64,000 nucleotides of DNA from an uncultured Bradyrhizobium sp. (lineage in GTDB: Bacteria; Pseudomonadota; Alphaproteobacteria; Rhizobiales; Xanthobacteraceae): NCBI RefSeq assembly GCF_936943645.1, contig NZ_CAKZJO010000087.1, forward strand, positions 62,001 to 126,000. Reading direction: 5' to 3'. The stretch's first letter is position 1; every line of letters begins with the position of its first letter. Shown here piece by piece: positions 32,581 to 40,389 of this stretch. Below the pieces are notes generated by a model, which was given only the letters and a program-made list of their open reading frames with translations, was not told where the DNA came from and ran no database searches. The position numbers were made by a program, and so were the translations under genes.

Positions 32581-32620
32581 CGCCGCGGGCTGCCGCGCTG
32601 CATGGCGATCTCTGAAGAAA

Positions 32621-32646
32621 GGGGGCAGGGCCGTGGCTTTGCCCCC
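32621..32646 (+). terminator. Hairpin terminator of the giant gene
   Basis: GGGGGCAGGGCC and GGCTTTGCCCCC form a near-continuous 12-bp stem with two G-U pairs and a very tight loop, followed by GTTT. It lies 41 bp after the TGA and upstream of the FixK-like site of ftsH. Confidence 0.6.
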
Positions 32647-32678
32647 GTTTCGCTCGCGCGAATGTGAGCTGGCCGCGG

Positions 32679-32692
32679 TTGAGCTGAATCAA
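32679..32692 (+). promoter_or_regulatory. FixK2/FNR-type site upstream of ftsH
   Basis: TTGAGCTGAATCAA fits the FixK2 consensus TTG(A/C)-N6-(T/G)CAA and nearly fits the FNR site. A class II start about 41.5 bp downstream would be near 32727, just before the ftsH start region. Confidence 0.65.
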
Positions 32693-32755
32693 GCAGATGC
32701 CGCCTGTTCCTCATTACCATTCGGCTTGGCGCTGATGGTGATGGGAGAAGCCAAG

Positions 32756-34600
32756 TTGGAGTCCGATCAAGGTTCACGCAAGCCGGGCCTGGCGATGGCT
32801 GCCATCTTCGCGGGTGGCTTGCTGCTCGTCATGCTGCAGTTCGGCCTCGCCACCTACAGTTCGACCGAAACCATTCCCTACAGCCAGTTCGAGCAGCTGC
32901 TCGCCCAGGACAAGATCACCGAGGTCTCCGTCGGCACGGATACGATTCAGGGGAAATTGAAAGAGCCGCTTCCGGGCGGCAAATCCGCCTTCATCACCGC
33001 GCGGGTCGATATGGCCCTGGCCGACAAGCTCGCCGCGAAGGGCGTGAGCGTGACCGGCGTCCCCGGCGGCGGCGCGTTGCAGACATTGCTGTCCTGGATA
33101 TTCCCGGTTCTGGCTTTTTTTCTGATCTGGTTCTGGCTCGGCCGCGGCATCGGAGGAAGTCAGGGCCTGGGCGGGCTGATGTCGATCGGCAAATCCCGCG
33201 CCAAGGTTTACGTCGAGAAGGACATCAAGGTCACCTTCGCCGACGTCGCCGGCGTGGACGAGGCGAAGTTCGAGCTGCAGGAAGTGGTCTCGTTCCTCAG
33301 GGATCCCAAGAGCTATGGCCGCCTGGGTGCGCACGTTCCCAAGGGGATTCTGCTGGTCGGGCCGCCGGGGACGGGAAAGACCCTGCTGGCCCGTGCCGTG
33401 GCGGGAGAGGCTGGCGTTCCCTTTTTCTCGATCTCGGGTTCGGAATTCGTGGAGATGTTCGTCGGCGTCGGCGCCGCGCGGGTTCGGGACCTGTTCGAGC
33501 AGGCCCGCAAGGCGGCGCCCTGCATCATCTTCGTCGACGAGCTCGATGCGCTCGGGCGCAGCCGCGGGCCGCAATCGTTCGGCGGCTATGACGAGAAGGA
33601 GCAGACGCTCAATCAGCTCCTGTCCGAGCTCGACGGGTTCGATCCCAGCGCCGGCGTCATCCTGCTGGCGGCGACCAATCGCCCGGAAGTGCTGGACCCC
33701 GCGCTGCTGCGCGCGGGCCGCTTCGACCGACAGGTGCTGGTTGACCGGCCGGACAAGACCGGGCGCGTTGCAATCCTGAAGGTGCACGCCCCCAAGATCC
33801 GGATGCGCAAGGACGTCGACCTCGACAAGGTGGCGGGTCTCACGACCGGCTTTACCGGGGCCGACCTTGCGAACCTCATCAACGAAGCCGCGATCGCTGC
33901 AACCAGGCGAAGCGGCGAGGAGGTCACCTTCGACGATTTCGTCAGCGCGATCGAGCGGATTGTCGCCGGCATCGAGAAGAAGAGCAGGGTGCTCGGCAAG
34001 GACGAACGGCGCCGGGTCGCCTATCACGAGATGGGCCATGCCCTCGTCGCCGCCAGCCTGCCGGGCGTCGATCCCGTGCAGAAAGTGTCGATCGTTCCAC
34101 GCGGGATCGGTGCGCTTGGTTACACCATCCAGCGCCCGACCGAGGACCGGTTCCTGCTGACGGTCGAGGAGCTGAAGAACCGCATCGCGGTGCTGATGGG
34201 CGGACGCGCGTCGGAGCATCTGATCTTCGACGGGGCGATCTCGACCGGCGCGGCCGACGATCTGCAACGTGCGACCGAGATCGCCATCGAAATGGTGACC
34301 AGATACGGCATGGACGAGACGGTCGGGCAGCGCACCTATGCCGCCAAGCCGCAGGCGTTTCTGGTGGCGGCGCAGGACAAGATCGTCGCGGCGGCCGAGG
34401 CAACCGGCCGCGAGATCGATCTTGCGGTGCGCAACCTGATCGAGGAGGGCGACCGCCGCGCCCGCGAGATCCTGCAGCGAAGGCGTGCAGACCTCGACGT
34501 CGGCGTTGACCTCTTGATCGCGAACGAAACGGTCACGGCCGAGCAGTTCGCGCCACTGATCGGCAAGCGCGGCGGTGGAAGCGAGCCGGTCGCCGCGTGA
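32756..34600 (+). CDS. ftsH: ATP-dependent zinc metalloprotease FtsH
   Basis: Membrane-anchored AAA+ protease of 614 residues from this start. Two N-terminal membrane segments (about 12-32 and 110-129) flank a periplasmic loop. Walker A GPPGTGKT is at 202-209, Walker B IIFVDELD at 257-264, the second region of homology RAGRFDR at 319-325, and the zinc site HEMGH at 424-428, with the downstream acidic ligand in STGAADDLQ. I chose the TTG at 32756 because GGGAGA lies 8 bp upstream and the FixK-like site predicts a transcript starting near 32727; ATGs at 32735 and 32741 are in frame but have no clear ribosome site. The family degrades misassembled membrane proteins. The promoter suggests a low-oxygen-specific paralogue. 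Confidence 0.93.
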   Translation: MESDQGSRKPGLAMAAIFAGGLLLVMLQFGLATYSSTETIPYSQFEQLLAQDKITEVSVGTDTIQGKLKEPLPGGKSAFITARVDMALADKLAAKGVSVTGVPGGGALQTLLSWIFPVLAFFLIWFWLGRGIGGSQGLGGLMSIGKSRAKVYVEKDIKVTFADVAGVDEAKFELQEVVSFLRDPKSYGRLGAHVPKGILLVGPPGTGKTLLARAVAGEAGVPFFSISGSEFVEMFVGVGAARVRDLFEQARKAAPCIIFVDELDALGRSRGPQSFGGYDEKEQTLNQLLSELDGFDPSAGVILLAATNRPEVLDPALLRAGRFDRQVLVDRPDKTGRVAILKVHAPKIRMRKDVDLDKVAGLTTGFTGADLANLINEAAIAATRRSGEEVTFDDFVSAIERIVAGIEKKSRVLGKDERRRVAYHEMGHALVAASLPGVDPVQKVSIVPRGIGALGYTIQRPTEDRFLLTVEELKNRIAVLMGGRASEHLIFDGAISTGAADDLQRATEIAIEMVTRYGMDETVGQRTYAAKPQAFLVAAQDKIVAAAEATGREIDLAVRNLIEEGDRRAREILQRRRADLDVGVDLLIANETVTAEQFAPLIGKRGGGSEPVAA

Positions 34601-34720
34601 CGGCGCTGGGCGCGTTCAACCTGATCTCCGTCGTCAGATGACATGCGATAGCGTGAAGCCGCCGTCATGATACCGCAGGATTGCGCGGCCCTGCCGGAAA
34701 CTTGCCGGATTCTCCCGCGT

Positions 34721-34734
34721 TTGATCCGGGTCAA
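34721..34734 (+). promoter_or_regulatory. FixK2/FNR-type site upstream of the DUF6894-like gene
   Basis: TTGATCCGGGTCAA matches the FixK2 consensus in both half-sites and matches the FNR site at nine of ten positions. It lies 130 bp before the ATG of the small downstream gene. Confidence 0.7.
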
Positions 34735-34863
34735 GAGTTCCAGTCGCCTGCCTCTTTAAGATGCAGATCCCTCCACGTCGCCGCGGATCATCCCCCGCTT
34801 CGGCCGCTCAGTTTCCGGGATGATGATTTCAACCGAGCCGCGCAAGACCGCGGGAATGAGCCC

Positions 34864-35082
34864 ATGCGCACATACTACTTTGATTTCAAGGACGGCGTGC
34901 CCGTCCGGGACAGATCCGGCCTTGACCTCGTGAGCGACGGCGCCGCCATCGCGCACAGCAAGGACCTGGCCGACCGGCTGCGCCGGGAGAAGCCGAAAGG
35001 CCATCCGGACCTCCGCATCGTCGTGCTCGACGAAAGCGGCCGGGAAGTCCATCGCGAGCCGATCTATCCGGACGCGACCTGA
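34864..35082 (+). CDS. Small DUF6894-like protein
   Basis: 72 residues starting MRTYYFDFKDG. It resembles the short DUF6894-type proteins common in Bradyrhizobium, which have an aromatic-rich first strand, the motif VxDxxGxDL and a helix. The function of the family is not known to me. I chose the ATG at 34864 because family members start at this motif and the upstream part of the frame has no protein-like character. It is convergent with the P-type ATPase gene and sits downstream of a well-matched FixK-like site, so low-oxygen expression is likely. Confidence 0.7.
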   Translation: MRTYYFDFKDGVPVRDRSGLDLVSDGAAIAHSKDLADRLRREKPKGHPDLRIVVLDESGREVHREPIYPDAT

Positions 35083-35126
35083 GCACCGCGGGCGTGCTCC
35101 CATGAACTCGGCTCCGGTCCCAGACA

Positions 35127-37667
35127 TCACGGATCCGAGATCGCCAGCCGCTTCGCAATGGTCGCCGAGACCAGATAGGCCGCGGCAATGGCGATGATCG
35201 TCGCAACCAGTTGCGCAGGCAGCGCGGTGAAGCCGAATGCGCCTCGCCACGGGCCAAGCGCAAGCGCGACGCCGGCGAGCAGGGCGCCGAAGGACGTGGC
35301 GATCAGGATGTTGGGAGGCCGGTTCGCCAGCCACGGCAATTTGCGAGACCTGATCACGAAGATCACCAGGATCTGGGTCGCGATCGATTCCACGAACCAG
35401 CCGGTTTGAAACAGGGCCGCATCCGCGTCGAACAGCTTGAGGAGAACGGCGAAGGTGATGGCGTCGAACAGGGATGAGACTATTCCCATGACGATGGTGA
35501 AGCGAAGGATGCTCGCCATGTCCCAGACTTCGGGCCGCGCGATGTCTTCACGATCGACGTCGTCGAAGGGGATGCCGATCTCGGAGAGATCATAGATCAG
35601 ATTGTTCAGCAAAATCTGCAGCGGCAGCAATGGCAGGAATGGAAGAACGATCGAGGCGAGCGCCATCGACAGCATGTTGCCGAAATTCGAGCTGGTTCCC
35701 ATCCGGACGTATTTCAGGATGTTGGCAAAGGTCCTGCGGCCCTCGCGCACGCCGGCCGCGAGCACGGACAGGTCAGGTGCCAGCAGGATCATGTCGGCGG
35801 CCGCGCGGGCGACTTCGGTCGCGCCGGTGACGGAGATGCCGACATGCGCGGCATGAAGCGCGGGCGCATCGTTGACGCCGTCGCCCATGAAGCCGACCAC
35901 GTGATTGCGGTGGCGGAGCGCGGCAATGATCCGCCGCTTCTGGTCGGGATCGATCCGCGCGAACAGGTCGATGTGATCGACCCGGGCGATGAGCGCGGCA
36001 TCGGTCAGCTCGGAGATCTCGGCACCGGTCATGATCCGGTCTGCCTTCAGGCCGACGGAGCGCGCGACATGTGCAACCACGGCGTCATGGTCGCCCGAAA
36101 TGATCTTGATGGTCACGCCGAGCGAGCCGAGTGCGTGAATGGCCGTGGCCGCGTCCCGCTTCGGCGGATCGGCGAACACGCAAAAGCCGATGAGGGTCAG
36201 GTTGGCTTCGTCGCCGACGGCAATGGTCTGCTGCCCGGCCGGAATGGACCTGATGGCGACGGCCAGGAGCCGGAAGCCGTCGCGGGCATAGCGCGCCTGG
36301 ATGTCCGCCATCTTCTGCTGCCAGGCGGCGTCGAGCGGATGAGCCAGGCCATCGATTTCAACGGCGACGCAGCGCGACAGGATGGATTCGGGGGCGCCCT
36401 TGGCGATCAGCATGTGCTCGCCGTCGCGGACCGCCAGAACCGACAGGCATCGCCGTTCGAAGTCGAACGGCACTTCCGCAAGCCGAACCCAGCCGTCCGT
36501 ACCCTCATGGCTCGCCGACAGGATCGCGTCGTCGAGCGGACTTCGGACGCCGGCCTGGAACGTGCTGTTCAGGCGCGCCAGGCTCAGGACGCGCTCGCTG
36601 GATTGCCCCTGCGGCTCGATATGCGCCGCCAGCGTGATCTTCGCTTCGGTGAGCGTGCCGGTCTTGTCGACGCAGAGCGTGTCCATCGCACCGAGATCGT
36701 GTATCGCGGACAACCGCTTGACGATGACCTTTCGCTTCGCCATGCGCAGGGCGCCGCGGGCGAGCGTCACCGTCATCACCATCGGCAGCAGCTCGGGCGT
36801 CAGGCCGACGGCGAGCGCAATCGCAAACAGGAAGGATTCCATCGCGTTGCGCTGCGCGACGAGATGCGCCATCAGCACGAACAGCGTGAGAAACAGCGTC
36901 AGCCGAAGGATCAGCAATCCCAGCTTCCGGACACCTTGTTCGAGAGCCGTGGGCGGGGCGTTGGCCGCCATCGCCGAGGCGATCGCGCCAAAGCGCGTCC
37001 GGCCTCCGGTCGTCACCACCAGCATCCTGCCGCTTCCGCCGACCGTGCTGGTTCCCGCGAACAGGGCGTTGGTGGCGTCCGCCGGCAAGGCCGCTGAGCA
37101 GGGGCGGTCGCTCTTGAAGGCCGGAAACGGCTCGCCCGTCATCAAGGCTTCATTGATCTGCAACTCCTGCGCATCGAGCACGATGCCATCGGCGGGTATG
37201 AGATCGCCGATGCGCAGTTTCACGACGTCGCCCGGGACGAGAGACGTCACCGAGATCGTCATGTCCTTGCCGTCCCTGACGACGTCAGCCTGGATGGCGA
37301 CCGATTCCCGCAACGCTTCGGCGGTGAGCTCGGCGCGATGCTCCTGGACGATATCGAGTGTGATGGACAGCGACAGCACGGTTGCGATGATGGCGAAGCT
37401 GCCGATGTCGCCGCTCAGCCCGGACAGAAGCGCCGCCGCCAGCAGCATTGCGATCAGCGGATTCCACAGGCGCTGGCCGAGCTTGCGCCAGGCCGATCGC
37501 TTTTGCGAGGCGTCGGCGCGGTTCGCTCCGAGGATCGCCAGCCGCCTGACGGCTTCGCCCTGCGACAGGCCGTCCGGGCCGGAGCCGAGCGCGCGATAGA
37601 GATCATCCTTCGGCATTTGCCAGAACGCCGCGGCCAAAGCCTTGGCCGGGATAGATTGTTCGATCAT
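35127..37667 (-). CDS. mgtA: MgtA-type (P3B) magnesium-transporting P-type ATPase
   Basis: 846 residues. The phosphorylation site is DKTGTLT with D334, the dephosphorylation motif TGE is at 177-179, and PELLP at 291-295 replaces the PEGL-type M4 motif, as in MgtA/MgtB. Further P3B signatures are MGTSSNFGNM, GDGVNDAPAL and the C-terminal LIYDLSEIGIPFDDVD. The family imports Mg2+ across the inner membrane. I chose the ATG at 37667, not an upstream in-frame start at 37745, because a FixK-like site occupies 37732-37745 and predicts a transcript starting near 37697. Mg2+ as substrate is inferred from family motifs. Confidence 0.9.
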   Translation of the reverse strand: MIEQSIPAKALAAAFWQMPKDDLYRALGSGPDGLSQGEAVRRLAILGANRADASQKRSAWRKLGQRLWNPLIAMLLAAALLSGLSGDIGSFAIIATVLSLSITLDIVQEHRAELTAEALRESVAIQADVVRDGKDMTISVTSLVPGDVVKLRIGDLIPADGIVLDAQELQINEALMTGEPFPAFKSDRPCSAALPADATNALFAGTSTVGGSGRMLVVTTGGRTRFGAIASAMAANAPPTALEQGVRKLGLLILRLTLFLTLFVLMAHLVAQRNAMESFLFAIALAVGLTPELLPMVMTVTLARGALRMAKRKVIVKRLSAIHDLGAMDTLCVDKTGTLTEAKITLAAHIEPQGQSSERVLSLARLNSTFQAGVRSPLDDAILSASHEGTDGWVRLAEVPFDFERRCLSVLAVRDGEHMLIAKGAPESILSRCVAVEIDGLAHPLDAAWQQKMADIQARYARDGFRLLAVAIRSIPAGQQTIAVGDEANLTLIGFCVFADPPKRDAATAIHALGSLGVTIKIISGDHDAVVAHVARSVGLKADRIMTGAEISELTDAALIARVDHIDLFARIDPDQKRRIIAALRHRNHVVGFMGDGVNDAPALHAAHVGISVTGATEVARAAADMILLAPDLSVLAAGVREGRRTFANILKYVRMGTSSNFGNMLSMALASIVLPFLPLLPLQILLNNLIYDLSEIGIPFDDVDREDIARPEVWDMASILRFTIVMGIVSSLFDAITFAVLLKLFDADAALFQTGWFVESIATQILVIFVIRSRKLPWLANRPPNILIATSFGALLAGVALALGPWRGAFGFTALPAQLVATIIAIAAAYLVSATIAKRLAISDP

Positions 37668-37731
37668 GCGAGGGCTCGACGGTCGCTGACACTGGGCGAG
37701 GCCAAGCTTAAGCGACTGCCGGCTCCCTGAC

Positions 37732-37745
37732 TTGACGCAACTCAA
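37732..37745 (-). promoter_or_regulatory. FixK2/FNR-type site upstream of mgtA
   Basis: TTGACGCAACTCAA, with both half-sites TTGA and TCAA matching the FixK2 consensus. The centre lies about 71 bp before the chosen start, giving a predicted leader of about 30 bases. Confidence 0.65.
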
Positions 37746-37818
37746 TTCGGTCTCACCCGGTGTGCTCAGGTCGTGTCGGGCGGGTGCGATGCCAAGTATT
37801 CGTTAAGCGCAAGCCGCA

Positions 37819-38304
37819 TCACTTCTTCCGGCCGCCTCCGGACGGCGAAAAGACCTGATTGGCGGGCGGCTGCCCGCCGGCCGGAATGCCGATGACAATG
37901 AAGCTGCGGTCCATCGAGCTGTGACACGCGTTGCAGCCGTCTGTCAGTCCGCGCATCGATGCGGCGAACTTGCGATCGTCTCCCGCCGCAATCGCGTCGG
38001 CGACCGAGAGCAGCGGCTCCTTCATCGTCGTCACGTTGCTGATCGGAATGGACGGGTAGAAAATCGCCGCCTGCGCCAGGCTGTTGGTCAATTGCCGCAG
38101 CTCGTACGCGGCGAGATCCCAGTTCTTCGCCTTGCCTGCATACCAAAGCTTGAGGTGCTGAATTTGCGCCATGCTCATGACCTCGACGAGACGGGGCGCA
38201 TCCTGCTTTGCGTTTGGAGACGGTGGAGGGCTGGACTGGGCCATCGCGGAGGTTAACGCGCCCGCCGAGATCGCCAACACGGCACACCAATTCTTCAGCG
38301 TCAT
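37819..38304 (-). CDS. Exported c-type cytochrome-like protein
   Basis: 161 residues. An N-terminal signal peptide of about 22 residues ends ALTSAMA. The single haem-binding motif CNACH is at 124-128, late in the sequence, resembling cytochrome c' -like helical bundles more than cytochrome c. The rest is helical with no second motif. The ATG at 38304 has AGGG about 9 bases upstream. It would act in the periplasm as an electron carrier or sensor. It shares an intergenic FixK-like site with the divergent membrane-protein gene, so low-oxygen expression is likely. Redox partners cannot be told from sequence. Confidence 0.8.
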   Translation of the reverse strand: MTLKNWCAVLAISAGALTSAMAQSSPPPSPNAKQDAPRLVEVMSMAQIQHLKLWYAGKAKNWDLAAYELRQLTNSLAQAAIFYPSIPISNVTTMKEPLLSVADAIAAGDDRKFAASMRGLTDGCNACHSSMDRSFIVIGIPAGGQPPANQVFSPSGGGRKK

Positions 38305-38359
38305 CTGACCATTCCCTGCTGATTTAACGTCCTGGATATCAGCCCCGCGGGTCGCTCTC

Positions 38360-38373
38360 TTGCGCTGCATCAA
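38360..38373. promoter_or_regulatory. FixK2/FNR-type site between cytochrome and membrane-protein genes
   Basis: TTGCGCTGCATCAA fits TTG(A/C)-N6-(T/G)CAA exactly. It predicts a start near 38325 for the minus-strand cytochrome gene (leader about 21 bases). It could also serve the plus-strand gene, with a leader of about 110 bases. Confidence 0.65.
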
Positions 38374-38519
38374 TCCGTTCTCGGCCCGTCATCGCCGCCG
38401 ATCCCATTGTCGTGAAAGGCGCCGGAGTTTGCGCCTCGACAAAGTGGTCGTGACTTCAGCCACTTACCGTTGTCGAGTGCCGACATGGGGCGTCGTGCGC
38501 GGACGATGGGAAACAAGCC

Positions 38520-39866
38520 GTGATCGGAACCAGCCTCTGCAAATGGGCCATCAGCTACTTCGCGGTCGCGATCGCGTGGCTGCTGCTCGCGGAGATGTTG
38601 ATCGTCGCCGGTTTCGGTTTTCCGAACCACGACATCGATGGTCCGGACACGCTCGTCGTCGTTCACATCGTGACCATCGGCTGGTTGAGCACGGTCCTGT
38701 GTGGCGCGTTGTTCCAGTTCGTGCCGGTGCTGGTCGCAAAGCCGCTCTATGCGGAACGCTGGACGCTGCCGGCACTTGCGCTGCTGACGCTTGGCCTGAC
38801 TGTTCTGCTCGCAGGCTTTCTCACACTGGGCGGCCACCTCAACGGACCGCGCTGGCTGCTTCCCGTCGGCGCCGGCCTGCTGATCGCCGGTTTCGCTCTG
38901 GTCGTTGCCAATCTCGGCATGACGCTCTGGTCGGCGCGTCCCTTGTCGGGGCCGGCCCGGTTCGTCGCAGCCGGACTTGCCTGCATCTGTGTCACGGCGA
39001 GCTTCGGCGGCCTGTTCTCGCTGGTGCTGTCCGGAACTGCAATCGGTGCGCAATGGCCGGACTTGCTGGTCTCGGGCGTTCCGATCCATGCGCTCGCGGG
39101 GCTCGGCGGATGGCTGACATTCACGGCCATGGGCGTCAGCTATCGCCTGCTCGCGATGTTCATGCTCGCGCCCGATAGCGATGCGCGGCTCGGCCGGCTG
39201 GCCTGGCTTGCCGGCGTCATTGCGCTGGCCGTTGGACTCGTCGGTGGCGTGCTCGCACTGTGGCGCATGACGGGACTCGATCTGACGTTTCTGCTGGCGG
39301 CGGCCGCGGCGCTGCTGTCGCTGGCCGCCTACGGCCGTGACGTGCTCGGACTCTACAAGGCGCGCAAGCGCCGTGCGCTCGAGCTCAACACGCGCATGAG
39401 CCTCGTTGCACTGGCGAACCTCGTTGCCGCCGCAATCCTCTGTGCTGCCTTCGTTGCGGCCGGCGCTTTCCTGCCCCATGTCGGAGCACTCGCCTTTCTC
39501 GTCGCGTTCGGCTGGCTCAGCGGCCTCGTGCTCGCCAATCTCTACAAGATCGTGCCGTTCCTGACCTGGCTCGAGACCTATGGACCGGTGATGGGCAGAG
39601 TGCCGACGCCGCGCGTGCAGGATCTCGTTGCCGAGCGCCGCGCGTTGAAATGGTTCGTGCTGTTCTTTGCCGGAAGCTGGATGGCGACGCTGATGCTTCT
39701 GATCGACGCGTCGATCGGCTTTCGCCTCGCCGTCGCGGTGGTGACGCTTGCGACGCTCGGCCTGAGCGAGGAATTCATCAGGGCCCGGCGGCTTGCGGAT
39801 GTGGCGGAGCCGCTGCGCTTGCCGACGGGAGCTGCCATGCCCCATCTCCTGGTCACGCGGAACTGA
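38520..39866 (+). CDS. Polytopic membrane protein resembling haem-copper oxidase subunit I/NnrS
   Basis: 448 residues with about 12 membrane segments. Three membrane-embedded histidines (H49, H190, H320) each precede a GWL-type helix: HIVTIGWL, HALAGLGGWL, and H320 followed by FGWLSG. Each is followed by an aromatic/proline-rich stretch. This threefold spacing recalls the pseudo-symmetry of haem-copper oxidase subunit I and the NnrS family, but most catalytic histidines and the copper site are absent. The GTG start has GGGAA upstream. It is followed after 13 bases by the DUF2249 gene, forming an operon. A role in haem, NO or low-oxygen respiration is inferred; the function is unknown. Confidence 0.75.
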   Translation: MIGTSLCKWAISYFAVAIAWLLLAEMLIVAGFGFPNHDIDGPDTLVVVHIVTIGWLSTVLCGALFQFVPVLVAKPLYAERWTLPALALLTLGLTVLLAGFLTLGGHLNGPRWLLPVGAGLLIAGFALVVANLGMTLWSARPLSGPARFVAAGLACICVTASFGGLFSLVLSGTAIGAQWPDLLVSGVPIHALAGLGGWLTFTAMGVSYRLLAMFMLAPDSDARLGRLAWLAGVIALAVGLVGGVLALWRMTGLDLTFLLAAAAALLSLAAYGRDVLGLYKARKRRALELNTRMSLVALANLVAAAILCAAFVAAGAFLPHVGALAFLVAFGWLSGLVLANLYKIVPFLTWLETYGPVMGRVPTPRVQDLVAERRALKWFVLFFAGSWMATLMLLIDASIGFRLAVAVVTLATLGLSEEFIRARRLADVAEPLRLPTGAAMPHLLVTRN

Positions 39867-39879
39867 AAGGGAGACTGCA

Positions 39880-40389
39880 ATGACCGCATTCGTCGACGTC
39901 GATGTCCGGCCGATCCTGCGTGCGGGCGGCGAGCCGTTCTCGATCATCATGGCCGCGCTCGCGCAGCTGGCGCCGGGGGAGGGGCTGCGGCTCTACGCGC
40001 CCTTCAAGCCGGTTCCTCTGTTCGACGTCATGGCAAGCAAGGGCTTTGCACATCGCGAAGCCGAGCTGGAAGGCGGCGAATGGGAGATCCGCTTCATGCC
40101 GGACGATAGCCCGCGCGATGCGGCCGAGCCGGCCCCTGCTGCGCCGGGCGATGGCGATTGGCCGGAGCCTGCTGTTCATCTCGACAATCGCGACCTCGAT
40201 CCGCCGGAGCCGATGGTTCGGATTCTGGCGGCGCTGGAGCAGCTCGCGCCGGGCCAGACGCTTCACGCCTTGCTCAGCCGGGAGCCGGTCTTCCTGTTTC
40301 GGGAGCTGACCAGGCGCGGCCATCAATGGCGCGGCGGCTTCACACCGCAGAAGGACTCCTATCAGTTGACGGTGAGGGTGCATTCATGA
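39880..40389 (+). CDS. Tandem DUF2249 protein
   Basis: 169 residues with two copies of the DUF2249 fold. The first is at about 4-75 (VDVRPILRAGG, LAPGEGLRLYAPFKPVPLF). The second is at about 100-168 (LDNRDLDPPEPM, LAPGQTLHALLSREPVFLF). The ATG has AAAGGGAG upstream, a strong ribosome site. It overlaps the next gene by ATGA. DUF2249 proteins are TusA-like, are common beside denitrification and low-oxygen genes, and have no established function known to me. Confidence 0.85.
   Translation: MTAFVDVDVRPILRAGGEPFSIIMAALAQLAPGEGLRLYAPFKPVPLFDVMASKGFAHREAELEGGEWEIRFMPDDSPRDAAEPAPAAPGDGDWPEPAVHLDNRDLDPPEPMVRILAALEQLAPGQTLHALLSREPVFLFRELTRRGHQWRGGFTPQKDSYQLTVRVHS

Noticed and set aside
1570..32559. 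Very long open frames on the minus strand opposite the giant gene (for example 1570-4968, 7258-10884, 11557-16137, 16897-22074, 24739-28305, 29932-32559)
   Set aside because: They mirror the plus-strand repeats. Their composition is typical of antisense translation of GC-rich, Asp/Gly-rich coding DNA (runs of Val, Ala, Arg, Asp without domain motifs). They have no ribosome sites that I could see.
32513..32755. Extension of ftsH upstream into the giant gene
   Set aside because: The added residues do not resemble FtsH, overlap the giant gene's coding end and span both the terminator and the FixK-like site.
37668..37745. Longer N-terminus for the P-type ATPase
   Set aside because: It would cover the FixK-like site and the added residues show no family similarity.
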